From the NCBI GenBank assembly GCA_029974835.1, contig JARKQN010000127.1, positions 39,578 through 103,577 of the forward strand: DNA of 64,000 nt, written 5' to 3'. Source of the DNA: Bacteroidales bacterium. GTDB taxonomy: Bacteria > Bacteroidota > Bacteroidia > Bacteroidales > VadinHA17. Of the stretch, positions 1 to 8,489 are shown one piece after another. The position numbers were made by a program, and so were the translations under genes. The notes under the pieces are model-generated. The model worked only from the letters and a program-made list of their open reading frames with translations, was not told where the DNA came from and ran no database searches. Position 1 is the stretch's first letter, and every line of letters begins with the position of its first letter.

Positions 1-708
1 GAGGGCGAAAAAGTGGCTCTGAAAATCACCAACCAGGAAGTGTTCAAGGCAGGGGCTCTGAATAATGCTCTGTCCGGATTCGAGGTACTGAACCCCGACC
101 TTGTTATCTGCAGAATGGAACCCGGAGTGAAAATCAATATGGAGCTTACAATAAGCAAGGGAAGAGGTTACGTCCCCGCCGAGGAAAACCAACCCGAAGA
201 AGCCGAATTCGGACTTATTGCCATAGACTCAATCTTCACACCTATACGAAACGTTAAATATTCTGTCGAAAACTTCAGGGTTGAACAGAAAACCGACTAC
301 GAAAAACTGATTATTGAGATAGAAACCGACGGATCAATACACCCGAAAGAAGCACTCAAGGAGGCAGCAAAAATACTGATATACCATTTCATGCTTTTCT
401 CCGATGAAAAGATCACTATCGATCAGGGTGAAAAACTTACCGGCGAGGAGTTTGACGAAGAAATACTTCATATGCGACAGCTGCTGAAAACCAAACTCGT
501 GGATCTTGACCTTTCGGTAAGAGCCCTCAACTGCCTTAAGGCTGCCGAGGTTGAAACACTCGGAGACCTGGTCAAATTTAATAAGAACGACCTGCTTAAG
601 TTCAGAAATTTCGGAAAGAAATCTCTTACCGAACTCGACGAACTTCTTGATTCGATGGACCTCTCTTTCGGTATGGATGTAACAAAATACAGGCTTGACA
701 AGGATTAA
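1..708 (+). CDS. rpoA: DNA-directed RNA polymerase subunit alpha (5' part missing)
   Basis: Alpha subunit of RNA polymerase, which starts core enzyme assembly and contacts UP elements and activators through its C-terminal domain. The frame is already open at base 1, so the window begins inside the gene; the first GTG (base 13) is an internal Val codon, not a start. About 235 residues of the usual ~330 remain: the rest of the insert and dimerisation domains, then a linker, then the C-terminal helix-hairpin-helix domain ([20 protein letters not shown] and [19 protein letters not shown]). rplQ follows after 21 bp, the usual end of the alpha ribosomal-protein operon. Identity is certain; only the missing 5' part cannot be described. 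Confidence 0.98.
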   Translation, partial: EGEKVALKITNQEVFKAGALNNALSGFEVLNPDLVICRMEPGVKINMELTISKGRGYVPAEENQPEEAEFGLIAIDSIFTPIRNVKYSVENFRVEQKTDYEKLIIEIETDGSIHPKEALKEAAKILIYHFMLFSDEKITIDQGEKLTGEEFDEEILHMRQLLKTKLVDLDLSVRALNCLKAAEVETLGDLVKFNKNDLLKFRNFGKKSLTELDELLDSMDLSFGMDVTKYRLDKD

Positions 709-729
709 TTTCAAAAGAAGGATACAGCA

Positions 730-1263
730 ATGCGACATCAGAGAGTAATAAACCACCTGGGAAGAACCAGTGCACACAGAAAGGCCATGCTTGCCAATAT
801 GGCAGCATCCCTTATTATGAGCAAAAGAATAAAAACCACAACAGCCAAGGCAAGGGCTCTCCGGACATATATCGAACCTCTTATCACAAAATCGAAGGAA
901 GATTCCACACATTCGCGCAGAATGGTTTTCAGTCACCTCCAGAATAAAGAGGCAGTTTCTGAATTGTTCAGAACAATCTCCCCCAAAGTGGCTGAAAGAC
1001 CGGGCGGATACACCAGGATACTAAAAACCGGAAACAGAATCGGCGATAATGCGGAAATGTGCATAATCGAACTGGTCGACTTTAATGAGGCTATGCTCGG
1101 AACAGAACCCAAAACCAAAACCGCTGCAAGGAGAAGAAGATCTCCAAAAAAGAAAACAGCCGGACAAACCACCGGAGCCGCTGAGGCAGCCACAACCGAT
1201 ACCGCCTCTGAAACAACTCCGCAGGAGGAACCTGCAAAAGAACAGGGGGAAGAGTCTAAATAG
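730..1263 (+). CDS. rplQ: 50S ribosomal protein L17
   Basis: Large-subunit ribosomal protein L17. The family core fills residues 1-120: it opens with [20 protein letters not shown] and has the family stretch [20 protein letters not shown]. Length is 177 residues against about 115-130 in most bacteria, because of a C-terminal tail that is first Arg/Lys-rich (RRRRSPKKK) and then Ala/Thr/Glu-rich and likely disordered. Such tails are common on Bacteroidota L17. It is the last gene of the alpha operon, followed by a hairpin and then by an independent RNA unit. Confidence 0.97.
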   Translation: MRHQRVINHLGRTSAHRKAMLANMAASLIMSKRIKTTTAKARALRTYIEPLITKSKEDSTHSRRMVFSHLQNKEAVSELFRTISPKVAERPGGYTRILKTGNRIGDNAEMCIIELVDFNEAMLGTEPKTKTAARRRRSPKKKTAGQTTGAAEAATTDTASETTPQEEPAKEQGEESK

Positions 1264-1298
1264 CTCGCAATACATTACTATACAATAATTTACAAATT

Positions 1299-1332
1299 AC
1301 AGGAGTTATTAACAATTGTTAATAACTCCTGT
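1299..1332 (+). terminator. Hairpin terminator after rplQ
   Basis: A perfect 34-base palindrome (17 bases per arm, centred on AACAATTGTT) lies 35 bases after the rplQ stop and is followed by a T/A-rich but not pure T tract (GTTTATATTG). It probably ends the alpha operon transcript. The symmetry would also fit a protein-binding site, but the position argues for termination. Confidence 0.7.
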
Positions 1333-1388
1333 TTATATTGCGTTTACAACAATGACCCGAAATATTTTCAAATTGAAGTTTCATACAT

Positions 1389-1396
1389 TATTTTTG
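1389..1396 (+). promoter_or_regulatory. Bacteroidota-type -7 box TATTTTTG for the structured RNA
   Basis: TATTTTTG is an exact match to the phylum's TAnnTTTG -7 consensus. It lies between the rplQ terminator and the GC-rich region, predicting a start near 1401-1405. No clean TTTG -33 box is seen at the usual 19-21 base spacing, so the call rests on the -7 box and on the transcript boundaries. Confidence 0.6.
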
Positions 1397-1402
1397 ACAT
1401 AT

Positions 1403-1900
1403 CAGGTGAGCGATAAAAGGCTGCTCAAACGATGTGGAACCAGATAACGGTTTCTTAACTGAAGCCCGGAATGGTTCGGTCAGACCCCCGGGTCTGCGCA
1501 TCAGAGAGCCGAAGCCTGAACCAGGAGACCACTCTCGGAAGTCTCCGGTGTTCAGCAGATCGATGAAACCGGAAACGTTCTTTCAACGATTGGGTCACAG
1601 GGCTGCAGGAAACAAAGGACTTCGGTCTGATGGGAACTGCAAACTGAACTTCCCTCCGGGGAGGATCAGCGCATGCCTGACTGACGCTTCGTCCCGGAAT
1701 TCCCGCCTCGGCGGGAAGAAAGGACAGCCCGAAGGCACAGCCTTAACAAGCAGTGCCCGACGGTTCAGGGTTGCCAAACCAGATCTCACGATCTGCTAAG
1801 CAGCCGGCCAGAATAACAGTAGCCTGACGCCGTTCGCGGCCTCGGCTGCAAACGGTGAATGGGAACTAATCTAACGAATAGTTCCCATTACTGTTTTTTA
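1403..1900 (+). ncRNA. Structured non-coding RNA of unknown family (~0.5 kb)
   Basis: A free-standing transcription unit bounded by a -7 box and a strong intrinsic terminator, and more GC-rich than the flanking intergenic DNA. Local helices are plain: CAGACC/GGTCTG at 1481-1496; a nested hairpin at 1516-1555 (CTGAAC/GTTCAG outside, GGAGAC/GTCTCC inside); a GAC-UUCG-GUC tetraloop at 1618-1627; a 7-bp TTCCCGC/GCGGGAA stem with CTCG loop at 1700-1717 inside GTCC/GGAC; and CAGATC/GATCTG at 1780-1795. The universal motifs of RNase P RNA, tmRNA and SRP RNA were looked for and not found, and the length is too great for 6S RNA. A 121-codon open frame crosses it but looks non-coding. Transcript ends are inferred. 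Confidence 0.65.
1858..1899 (+). terminator. Intrinsic terminator of the structured RNA
   Basis: An 11-bp stem (AATGGGAACTA pairs with TAGTTCCCATT, loop of about 10) is followed within four bases by a run of six T. This is a textbook Rho-independent terminator and marks the 3' end of the non-coding RNA upstream. Confidence 0.85.
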
Positions 1901-1995
1901 TACACCCCTTATCCCTCATATCCCTTCCTATTATGCTGAAACAATTATCAACCCTCCTCGCCTTTTAATATATTTGTAAAGTCAATATCAGAAAG

Positions 1996-3885
1996 ATGGC
2001 CTGGAAAGGACTTAATGAGTTTGTGTCTGCACTCGAAAAAAGGGGTGATCTGAAAAGAATAAAAACCTTCTTTGACCCCGAACTCGAAATAACCGAAATT
2101 GCCGACAGGTTTGTAAAAAACAATGGCCCTGCACTGCTGTTCGAAAATAACGGAACCGCGTTTCCTCTGCTGATAAACGCTTTCGCTTCCGGAAAAAGAC
2201 TTGCCATGGCATGCAGCATGGAAGACATTGGCCATCTGATTTCCAGAATCTCCCGCATTCCGGCCTCCATGCCATCCGCACCTTCATCCTTCCTCAGTAA
2301 AATTAAGGGTATCCCCGGATTGCTGAACCTTGTCAACCTGATTCCCTCAAGGTCGTCCCGGCGCGGCCTGTGCCAGCATACCATTATCAGGAAACCGGAC
2401 CTGAGCATAATACCTGTTCTTAAATGCTGGCCTCACGACGGAGGAAGATACATAACTCTTCCCGTCGTAAACACTTATCACCCCGAAACCCTGAAACCAA
2501 ACGCCGGCATGTACAGGATGCAGGTACTGGGCCCGGATACAACAGCAATGCACTGGCAACTGCACAAAACAGGAGCAAATCACTTCGAAGCATGGAAAAA
2601 AACCGGCAGAAAAATGCCGGTATCGGTTATCCTCGGGGGCGATCCGGTTTACACCTATGCCGCAACAGCCCCCCTGCCTGAGAATATCGACGAATATCTG
2701 CTGGCCGGTTTCATCAGGGGCCGGAAGGTGAAACTTGTCAAATGCATCACAAATGACATCTATGTCCCCGACGATGCTGATTTTGTTATCGAAGGGTTCG
2801 TTGACCCCCTGGAGGAACCGGTAACTGAGGGCCCTTTCGGCGATCATACCGGTTTCTACAGCCTCGAAGGCCCCTATCCGAGGTTTCATGTAACATGTAT
2901 TACTCATTCCCGTAATCCTGTTTACCCGGCCACCATCGTGGGTGTCCCCCCAATGGAAGATTACCAGTTTACGGAACTGACTTCTGAAATATTCCAGGCC
3001 CCCCTTAAACTTACCCTGCTTCCGGAACTTGAAGATATGCACCTTCCTGCTCCGGGCGTGGCGCATAACCTCGCGATAGTCAAAATACAAAAAAGGTGGC
3101 CCGGACAGGGGAAGAAGGTGATAAATTCTGTTTTTGGCGCCGGCCAGATGATGTTTACCAAATTTCTGGTAGTGGTGAGTGAAGATACCGACATCCGCGA
3201 CTACAAAAGCCTGGCACGGGTTGTTTTCAGTTCCTGCAATCCTTCGCACGACCTTGTCTTTACACGCGGCCCTCTCGATGTGCTCGATCATGCATCTGAT
3301 ACAGAAGCCTATGGCGGTAAACTCGGAATTGATGCCACACGTAAAGTGCCGCAGGAAAAAACAGATGAAAAGCAGGATATTCCTCTGCTCACCTGGTCAG
3401 CCGACCCCGGTACATTGTTAACTGCCGGACTGATCACGGCATACAGGGATCTGCGCGGGGAGTTTGATATTCCGGTCCTTATCGCAGCCGTAAAAAACAC
3501 CGGAGGAAAAACCAACATTGCAGCGATAAAGGATTTTCTGAAGGAAACGGCCCGGCATTCAGGGTTTGGTTTATTCGTGGCAGTGGACGATGGATTTGAT
3601 CTTTCTGATATCTCCCTCTGTACCTGGCACATACTTGGCAACACGGATCCAGTTCGCGACATAGAGAATATTGAAGGAAAGCTTTATATCATAGACGCTA
3701 CAACCAAGGCTTACCGGCCGGGCGGATTTCCGCGACCATGGCCGGGGATTGTGTGCTCTGACGATGATACCATACGGAGAATTGATGAGAAATGGGAAGA
3801 GCTCGGACCTGCCCCGTTTATCAAATCGCCCTCGCTTAGATTCAGCAAAGCCTTCCGCCCGGGATCGGCTGCCATCAAAGCCTGA
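1996..3885 (+). CDS. UbiD-family decarboxylase, menaquinone biosynthesis type
   Basis: Prenylated-FMN-dependent decarboxylase of the UbiD family. At 629 residues it matches the long menaquinone subgroup (TIGR03701, MqnL-like) rather than the ~490-residue ubiquinone UbiD. The family signature EGPFGDHTGFYSLEGPYP is near residues 277-294, followed by the Pro-rich VYPATIVGVPPMEDY stretch. In the futalosine route this enzyme acts on the naphthoate intermediate after MqnD; mqnB and mqnD are in this window about 54 kb away, which supports the assignment. It stands alone, after the structured RNA and before a gene with its own promoter. Substrate is inferred from subgroup and genome context. Confidence 0.9.
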   Translation: MAWKGLNEFVSALEKRGDLKRIKTFFDPELEITEIADRFVKNNGPALLFENNGTAFPLLINAFASGKRLAMACSMEDIGHLISRISRIPASMPSAPSSFLSKIKGIPGLLNLVNLIPSRSSRRGLCQHTIIRKPDLSIIPVLKCWPHDGGRYITLPVVNTYHPETLKPNAGMYRMQVLGPDTTAMHWQLHKTGANHFEAWKKTGRKMPVSVILGGDPVYTYAATAPLPENIDEYLLAGFIRGRKVKLVKCITNDIYVPDDADFVIEGFVDPLEEPVTEGPFGDHTGFYSLEGPYPRFHVTCITHSRNPVYPATIVGVPPMEDYQFTELTSEIFQAPLKLTLLPELEDMHLPAPGVAHNLAIVKIQKRWPGQGKKVINSVFGAGQMMFTKFLVVVSEDTDIRDYKSLARVVFSSCNPSHDLVFTRGPLDVLDHASDTEAYGGKLGIDATRKVPQEKTDEKQDIPLLTWSADPGTLLTAGLITAYRDLRGEFDIPVLIAAVKNTGGKTNIAAIKDFLKETARHSGFGLFVAVDDGFDLSDISLCTWHILGNTDPVRDIENIEGKLYIIDATTKAYRPGGFPRPWPGIVCSDDDTIRRIDEKWEELGPAPFIKSPSLRFSKAFRPGSAAIKA

Positions 3886-3907
3886 CAGGCACTGTTTACA
3901 CTAACGC

Positions 3908-3940
3908 TTTAGGCAGAGCGCCCCTTAATTCTTATCTTTG
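3908..3940 (+). promoter_or_regulatory. Promoter of the SpoIIE-type phosphatase, apparently leaderless
   Basis: TATCTTTG at 3933-3940 fits TAnnTTTG exactly, with TTTA 21 bases upstream as the -33 box. The expected start (about 3945-3948) falls on or beside the ATG at 3948, so the mRNA would have almost no 5' leader. Confidence 0.65.
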
Positions 3941-3947
3941 CACAAGT

Positions 3948-4946
3948 ATGAAACTCCTGCTTTCTGAATTTGTGCAAGAGTGGCCGGCAGGATGGAAACT
4001 GTTTACCGGTCAGTATTTTATGTCAGCAACAATCAGGGTTGTTGTATACATCTTCCTTTTAACGGTTGCAATCTTTCTGGCTTACCGGTTATATAAGAGC
4101 GAACTGGTCAGGGCCAGGAGAGAACTTGCTGATTATAAAACCAGGATGGAGGAGCTAAGCCGGAAACTGTCTCTTCTTGAGGCCAGAAGCAGTAACATTA
4201 CCGAAAGTCTGGTTTATGCTCACCGCATACAGAACGCCCTTTTGCCCGAAGTGTCACTGTTGACTGAAAGCTTCCCGGAAAGCTTTATACTTTATCTTCC
4301 GAAAGATATCGTAAGCGGCGATTTATACTGGTTTTACAAACATGGAAACAGGGTAATCCTGGTTGTCGCCGACTGTACAGGCCATGGGGTGCCGGGCGCC
4401 CTGATGTCGATGATAGGCCATAACCTTATCAACAGTCTTATCAAGGAAAATCCGGATGATAGTCCGGGAAAAATTCTTGACCGGCTCGACAAAATGGTGG
4501 GGTCTCTGTTCCCCGGAGGTAAACCCGGAGACCCTGGAATAAAGGAAAGCATGGACATATCGGTTTGTACAGTGAATGTTAAGGACATGACTCTTGAGTT
4601 TTCAGGGGCATTCTCGTCGGTGTATTACTTCAGCGGCGACAAACTCAATGAACTGAAAGGTGATAAATATATACTGGGGATGAAACCCGGAGAGGCATCA
4701 TATACAACTCACAGAATAAATGTGAACAGGGGTGAACCGGTGTATCTTTTTACCGATGGTTATGCCGATCAGTTCGGGGGAGAGGAAAACAAGAAGTTTA
4801 TGTACAGGAGGCTGAGATATCTTCTTACAACCATAAACAGGCTTCCTATGAGTGAACAGAAGATCATTCTTAAGGATACTCTTGAAAACTGGAAGGGGAC
4901 AAATGACCAGATAGACGATATACTGGTTATGGGAATAAGAATTTAA
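3948..4946 (+). CDS. Membrane-anchored SpoIIE/PP2C-type serine phosphatase
   Basis: Predicted Ser/Thr phosphatase of the SpoIIE/RsbU family, which usually dephosphorylates anti-sigma-factor antagonists. Order of parts in 332 residues: short N-terminus, one membrane segment (about 29-47), a charged coiled coil (about 50-90), the catalytic domain (about 95-332). Metal-binding motifs are intact: VSGDLYWF, VVADCTGHGVPGALMSM, and the C-terminal DGYADQFGG and NDQIDDILVMGIRI. No STAS or RsbW partner lies nearby. The neighbour downstream is a convergent hybrid histidine kinase with a degenerate ATPase domain, so the two may act in one signalling path, but that is inference from adjacency only. Confidence 0.9.
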   Translation: MKLLLSEFVQEWPAGWKLFTGQYFMSATIRVVVYIFLLTVAIFLAYRLYKSELVRARRELADYKTRMEELSRKLSLLEARSSNITESLVYAHRIQNALLPEVSLLTESFPESFILYLPKDIVSGDLYWFYKHGNRVILVVADCTGHGVPGALMSMIGHNLINSLIKENPDDSPGKILDRLDKMVGSLFPGGKPGDPGIKESMDISVCTVNVKDMTLEFSGAFSSVYYFSGDKLNELKGDKYILGMKPGEASYTTHRINVNRGEPVYLFTDGYADQFGGEENKKFMYRRLRYLLTTINRLPMSEQKIILKDTLENWKGTNDQIDDILVMGIRI

Positions 4947-4953
4947 TGAAGTT

Positions 4954-6291
4954 TTAAAGATGTTTCTTTATGATTTCTATCAGTGAAGAGGGCTGAAAAG
5001 GTTTGCTGATATAATCGTCCATTCCCGCCGATATGCATCGCTCTTTGTCGCCGAGCATTGCATTTGCCGTGATGGCTATAATAGGTATGTGTTCATTGGT
5101 ACTTGCCTCAAGTTCCCTTATCTTCCCGGCGGCAACCAGTCCGCTCATAACAGGCATCTGTATATCCATCAATATCAGATCGTATTTGAAACTGCCGAAC
5201 TTCTCCAGTGCTTCCCTTCCATTTGTGGCAGTATCTATTGATCTGACAAGAGGCTTGAGGGTAAGCATGGTAATTTTCTGATTTATCTGGTTGTCTTCCA
5301 CCAGCAGTATGTTGGCATCCCTCAGGTTTTTTGAAGGCCGTGCCTGTGTCTTCAGGATGTCTATCCTGGGGGAGGCAATGGTTTTTTTCTCTTCGGTTGT
5401 GGCGGGAATAAAAGGAAGGGAGAAGGATAGTTTTGTGGTTTTTTCGTCAGAATCAAAGGCATAACTGCCGCCATTATCTTCAATAATTCTGGCGGCATGG
5501 ATAAGGGTTTCATTATCAGACGGAAGGGGTGTTTTTTTATCGGTCGAGATGGAGAAATTTATGTACAGACCGTCATCCCTGTTTTCATCCTTTGAAGCCA
5601 CCACTTTAACTCCGGTAGGATAATCCCTGCTTCCGGCCTCAAGAAGACTAAACAGATCCAGCAAAATCTGTTTAACCACAATGGGGTCACCGATCAGATG
5701 GTAATCCGGAAGATCCTTATCGGGCGGTAAGAAATTCAAAACCGGAGGTTGCCGGAGCCTGAACAGTTCTATAGTGTTCTGGATTGTTGAGTTAAGGTTA
5801 AAGCGTATCTTTTCTCTTCCCTCGTAACTTACGCTGCCGCTCTCCATTGTAAGCTGGTTGACGGTGTCGACCATGTTTTTTGCAGATGCAACCAGAGTCT
5901 CAATGAGCTCTTTCTGTTTCTCATCAGGTCCCGACTTCATCAGCAGATCGCCAAGAATTACAAGGGTATTGAGAGGTTCCCTTATCCTGTGGGAGAAATC
6001 TGTAATCACCGTGTCCTTTTTTCCGCTCGACTCGGAAGTCTCCTCCAGCCTCTTGGAAAGCATGCTCAGCATAGATGAAGACCTGCGGTAAATCAGCAGT
6101 ATGCCGGCCGATGCAATAAGAACAAGTATCCCGGCAGGAAGCAGCAAGTTCAGCGAAATAAGAATTATTCCTGCAATCAGTAAAATAAGTACGGCCAGTA
6201 AAAGGTTAATTATAATCCTCCTGCCTGTTTCGGACTCATGGCTGGTTGCTCCGGCTTCGGCAGGTGAATGCCTTTTCTTCAGTTTATCCAT
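4954..6291 (-). CDS. Hybrid histidine kinase-like protein with degenerate ATPase domain and intact receiver
   Basis: 445 residues: two membrane segments (about 25-67), a short coiled linker, a HisKA-like dimerisation helix with the canonical DFSHRIREPLN (His101), an ATPase-like region (about 190-300), and a C-terminal receiver (about 326-445). The receiver is complete: LLVEDN, phospho-acceptor Asp376 in LILMDIQMPVMSG, ITAN, and KPF. The ATPase region looks broken: the N-box position reads QILLDLFSLLEAGS in place of a run with the two conserved Asn, and no DxGxG G1 box is visible. It may be a phosphorelay or pseudokinase protein rather than an active kinase. It has no periplasmic sensor domain. 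It converges on the SpoIIE-type phosphatase with 7 bp between stops. Confidence 0.85.
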   Translation of the reverse strand: MDKLKKRHSPAEAGATSHESETGRRIIINLLLAVLILLIAGIILISLNLLLPAGILVLIASAGILLIYRRSSSMLSMLSKRLEETSESSGKKDTVITDFSHRIREPLNTLVILGDLLMKSGPDEKQKELIETLVASAKNMVDTVNQLTMESGSVSYEGREKIRFNLNSTIQNTIELFRLRQPPVLNFLPPDKDLPDYHLIGDPIVVKQILLDLFSLLEAGSRDYPTGVKVVASKDENRDDGLYINFSISTDKKTPLPSDNETLIHAARIIEDNGGSYAFDSDEKTTKLSFSLPFIPATTEEKKTIASPRIDILKTQARPSKNLRDANILLVEDNQINQKITMLTLKPLVRSIDTATNGREALEKFGSFKYDLILMDIQMPVMSGLVAAGKIRELEASTNEHIPIIAITANAMLGDKERCISAGMDDYISKPFQPSSLIEIIKKHL

Positions 6292-6451
6292 TACATCATA
6301 TTTCCTTTGTAAAAATAATACAAATATGACTTTGAAAGCAATCTGACCGGAGAAAGAAAAATCGTTTTAATAAAAAAACACTTTATATTTACCTTTGAAA
6401 CGGACAGGATTAACGCCCAGTTTCGGTATAATTTTTGATTACCGTTTCCGT

Positions 6452-6459
6452 AAGGAGGA
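6452..6459 (+). promoter_or_regulatory. Unusually strong Shine-Dalgarno sequence
   Basis: AAGGAGGA ends 6 bases before the ATG at 6466, a near-perfect anti-SD match at good spacing. Bacteroidota genes mostly lack SD sequences because the anti-SD is sequestered in their ribosomes, so this stands out; the other starts I looked at closely here have none as strong. Confidence 0.7.
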
Positions 6460-6465
6460 CTTGAA

Positions 6466-7218
6466 ATGGACAGGAAGTTAAGCAACATCGTTTTTATACC
6501 GGTGGCTGTAATTGCAGCTCTGCTGCTTCTGCCATGGATATCATACGGACAGGAACAGGCCGAAATGGTAAAGTACACTCCTGACTTCAGGTTCAGGGAT
6601 GGAATTTACCTTAATTTTGATCAGGTGAAGGCAAACAGGCCCATTCCAAAGGCAAAACTGCTCACCTCCGCCGATTATAACGATAAGGATTTTTTTGACA
6701 AGGTTTTTGCGGCCGACAAAATATACTTTTACGATGAAATGGGGGTAAGGCAGGAGGTGAAGAAAGAAGAAATATGGGGATTTGCAAGGAATGGCGTGGT
6801 TTATGTTATGATACAGGGAAATTTCAACAGGATAACCTTTGTCGGCAACATCTGCCATTTTGTTGCCGACGTCACAACTTACGAAAACAGGTATAATTAT
6901 TATTCCCCTTACGGCTATTATGATCCTTATTATTATTCCCCGTATGGTTATTACGGCGGGTATTACCCTTATGGCATGTATTCACCTTATTCCTACAGAC
7001 CCTATTCCTCTGCCAGGAATGAGCTCAGGCAGTATATGATTGATACAGAGACAGGTAAGATAGTTGATTTTACCGTCGAGAATGTTAAACTTTTAATAAT
7101 GAAAGATCCTGAAATATACGAGGAGTATGTGAAACTGCCCAGGAAAAAGCAAAAGGAGCTTATGTTTGTTTATGTCCGTAAGTTCAACGAAAAGAATCCT
7201 TTATATTTACCCAGATAA
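6466..7218 (+). CDS. Secreted protein with a Tyr/Pro/Gly-rich repeat
   Basis: Function unknown. 250 residues with an N-terminal signal-type segment (about 10-29, ending SYGQ). Residues about 35-130 form a mixed domain with a FRFRDGIYLNFDQVKANRP motif. Residues about 145-185 are a low-complexity tract built on units like YYSPYGYYDPYY, over 40% Tyr. The C-terminal part (about 190-250) is charged and returns to an ordinary fold (RKKQKELMFVYVRKFNEKNP). The start is fixed by the strong SD before it. The next gene, also a secreted protein, begins 11 bp after its stop and they are likely co-transcribed. Confidence 0.8.
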   Translation: MDRKLSNIVFIPVAVIAALLLLPWISYGQEQAEMVKYTPDFRFRDGIYLNFDQVKANRPIPKAKLLTSADYNDKDFFDKVFAADKIYFYDEMGVRQEVKKEEIWGFARNGVVYVMIQGNFNRITFVGNICHFVADVTTYENRYNYYSPYGYYDPYYYSPYGYYGGYYPYGMYSPYSYRPYSSARNELRQYMIDTETGKIVDFTVENVKLLIMKDPEIYEEYVKLPRKKQKELMFVYVRKFNEKNPLYLPR

Positions 7219-7229
7219 AAATTCCGCAG

Positions 7230-8084
7230 ATGAAGAAAATTATCCTTTCTGCAGTTTTCGTAACCGCAGCTCTTTCATTATTGACTGCTCAGGCCCCTTT
7301 CCCCAGTGCGGCAGAGATTAAACAATTCATGGGATCAAAGACATGTGTCGTTCTCGAAGACGACCCTTTTTCTGCCTGGAATCCCAACATCAGGGAAGCG
7401 GTAAATTCTTTCTGGACGGTTACCCCCTTTGAGTTCATCAGTATTGTGGAATTCAATAAAAGACGTACCGATCCGTCATATTCCTTCATAGTACTTACCC
7501 AGACACATTTTGAGAGGGATAAAACAGGAGGCCTGTTTAATTTCATCAACCTGATACAGGGCAAAAGAGTCGCCAATCTAAGCGATAATCCTGAGATTTG
7601 TGCCGTCCCGCTTTCTTTTGCCGGGGAGGAAGACATAACCTACGGTTATAAGCTCGGAGCAATCCTCGCGTTTATGCAGAAGCATGCCAGGCTGATTTCT
7701 GAGAACCCCTCTGTAACAGGAAGAAGGTATCTGAAGTACTATAACATAAACGCCCCTGAAGTTGTTAAAAAGACAATACTTGCCAAAGCTGAGGATATGG
7801 CCCCTGAGCTGGCAACGGAGGCTGCCATAAAATCAATATACCCGTACCCGTTCCGGCTTGTTGAAGAGGAAGATATTGTGAAGGCAATAAAGGAAAAGGC
7901 GCCGGCAACACTGATTCTCCATAAGGTTGGGCCTACCGACGACCGGACCGGAAGTTTCTGCTTCAAGATACTTATTGGTACCGACGATTCTGAAATGTAC
8001 TATTTCGGCCAGCACAGGATAAACAATAATAACCCGAACGCTTTTCTTGAAGAAGATCTTAAAAGACTTGCAAGGTACAGGTGA
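7230..8084 (+). CDS. Secreted protein of unknown function
   Basis: Not recognised. 284 residues with a clear signal peptide (MKKIILSAVFVTAALSLLTAQA). The mature part is a mixed alpha/beta soluble protein, with no membrane segment or lipobox and no T9SS tail. Following the Tyr-rich secreted protein by 11 bp, it probably shares its transcript; a link in function is a guess from that position. Confidence 0.75.
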   Translation: MKKIILSAVFVTAALSLLTAQAPFPSAAEIKQFMGSKTCVVLEDDPFSAWNPNIREAVNSFWTVTPFEFISIVEFNKRRTDPSYSFIVLTQTHFERDKTGGLFNFINLIQGKRVANLSDNPEICAVPLSFAGEEDITYGYKLGAILAFMQKHARLISENPSVTGRRYLKYYNINAPEVVKKTILAKAEDMAPELATEAAIKSIYPYPFRLVEEEDIVKAIKEKAPATLILHKVGPTDDRTGSFCFKILIGTDDSEMYYFGQHRINNNNPNAFLEEDLKRLARYR

Positions 8085-8132
8085 TGCATCATTTTTAACC
8101 ATGCCACGTCTTTTATTTAAAACAGGATTGTC

Positions 8133-8489
8133 ATGAAAGAAATAAGAGTATTATCGGAAAGCGAACGTACCTGGGCAATGTTCTGCCACCTTTCAGCGTA
8201 CGCCGGGTTTATTGTCCCGTTCGGTGGTATACTGGGTCCGATGATCTGCTGGCTCAGCAGAAGGGATGAATCAACATGGATCAATGAGAACGGCAAGGCT
8301 GCCCTTAATTTCCAGCTTTCCGTACTTCTCTATACAATTCTCCTGATTCCGCTATGCTTTATCATTATCGGTATTCCCCTGATGGCCGCTTTATGGATTC
8401 TTAAGGTAGTGTGTATAGCCGTGGCTTCGGTTAAGGCATCCAGGGGAGAAGAATACAGATATCCGCTCTCCATTCCTTTTATCCAGTAA
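8133..8489 (+). CDS. DUF4870-family small membrane protein
   Basis: 118-residue inner-membrane protein of the DUF4870/Tic20-like family. The hallmark is WAMFCHLSAYAGFIVPFGG followed by a cytoplasmic loop with INENGKAALNFQLS; three to four membrane segments are visible (about 18-38, 65-85, 88-105). Members are widespread in Bacteroidota and have no settled function. It stands 48 bp after the secreted protein and well before the ppk2 promoter. Confidence 0.85.
   Translation: MKEIRVLSESERTWAMFCHLSAYAGFIVPFGGILGPMICWLSRRDESTWINENGKAALNFQLSVLLYTILLIPLCFIIIGIPLMAALWILKVVCIAVASVKASRGEEYRYPLSIPFIQ

Noticed and set aside
1434..1799. A 121-codon open frame across the structured RNA
   Set aside because: Odd composition rich in Pro, Arg and Ser with no domain, and it runs across several stable hairpins; more likely an open frame produced by GC-rich RNA.
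1403..1900. RNase P RNA, tmRNA, SRP RNA, 6S RNA or a group II intron
   Set aside because: The GAGGAAAGTC-type core of RNase P, the tRNA-like ends of tmRNA, the SRP GGAAGCAGC loop and a domain V-like hairpin were looked for and not found, and 6S is far shorter. A covariance search could still overturn this.
2347..3291. Long open frame (314 codons) on the minus strand over the UbiD-type gene
   Set aside because: Opposite-strand shadow of a clear UbiD-family gene; no family wording and no start context.
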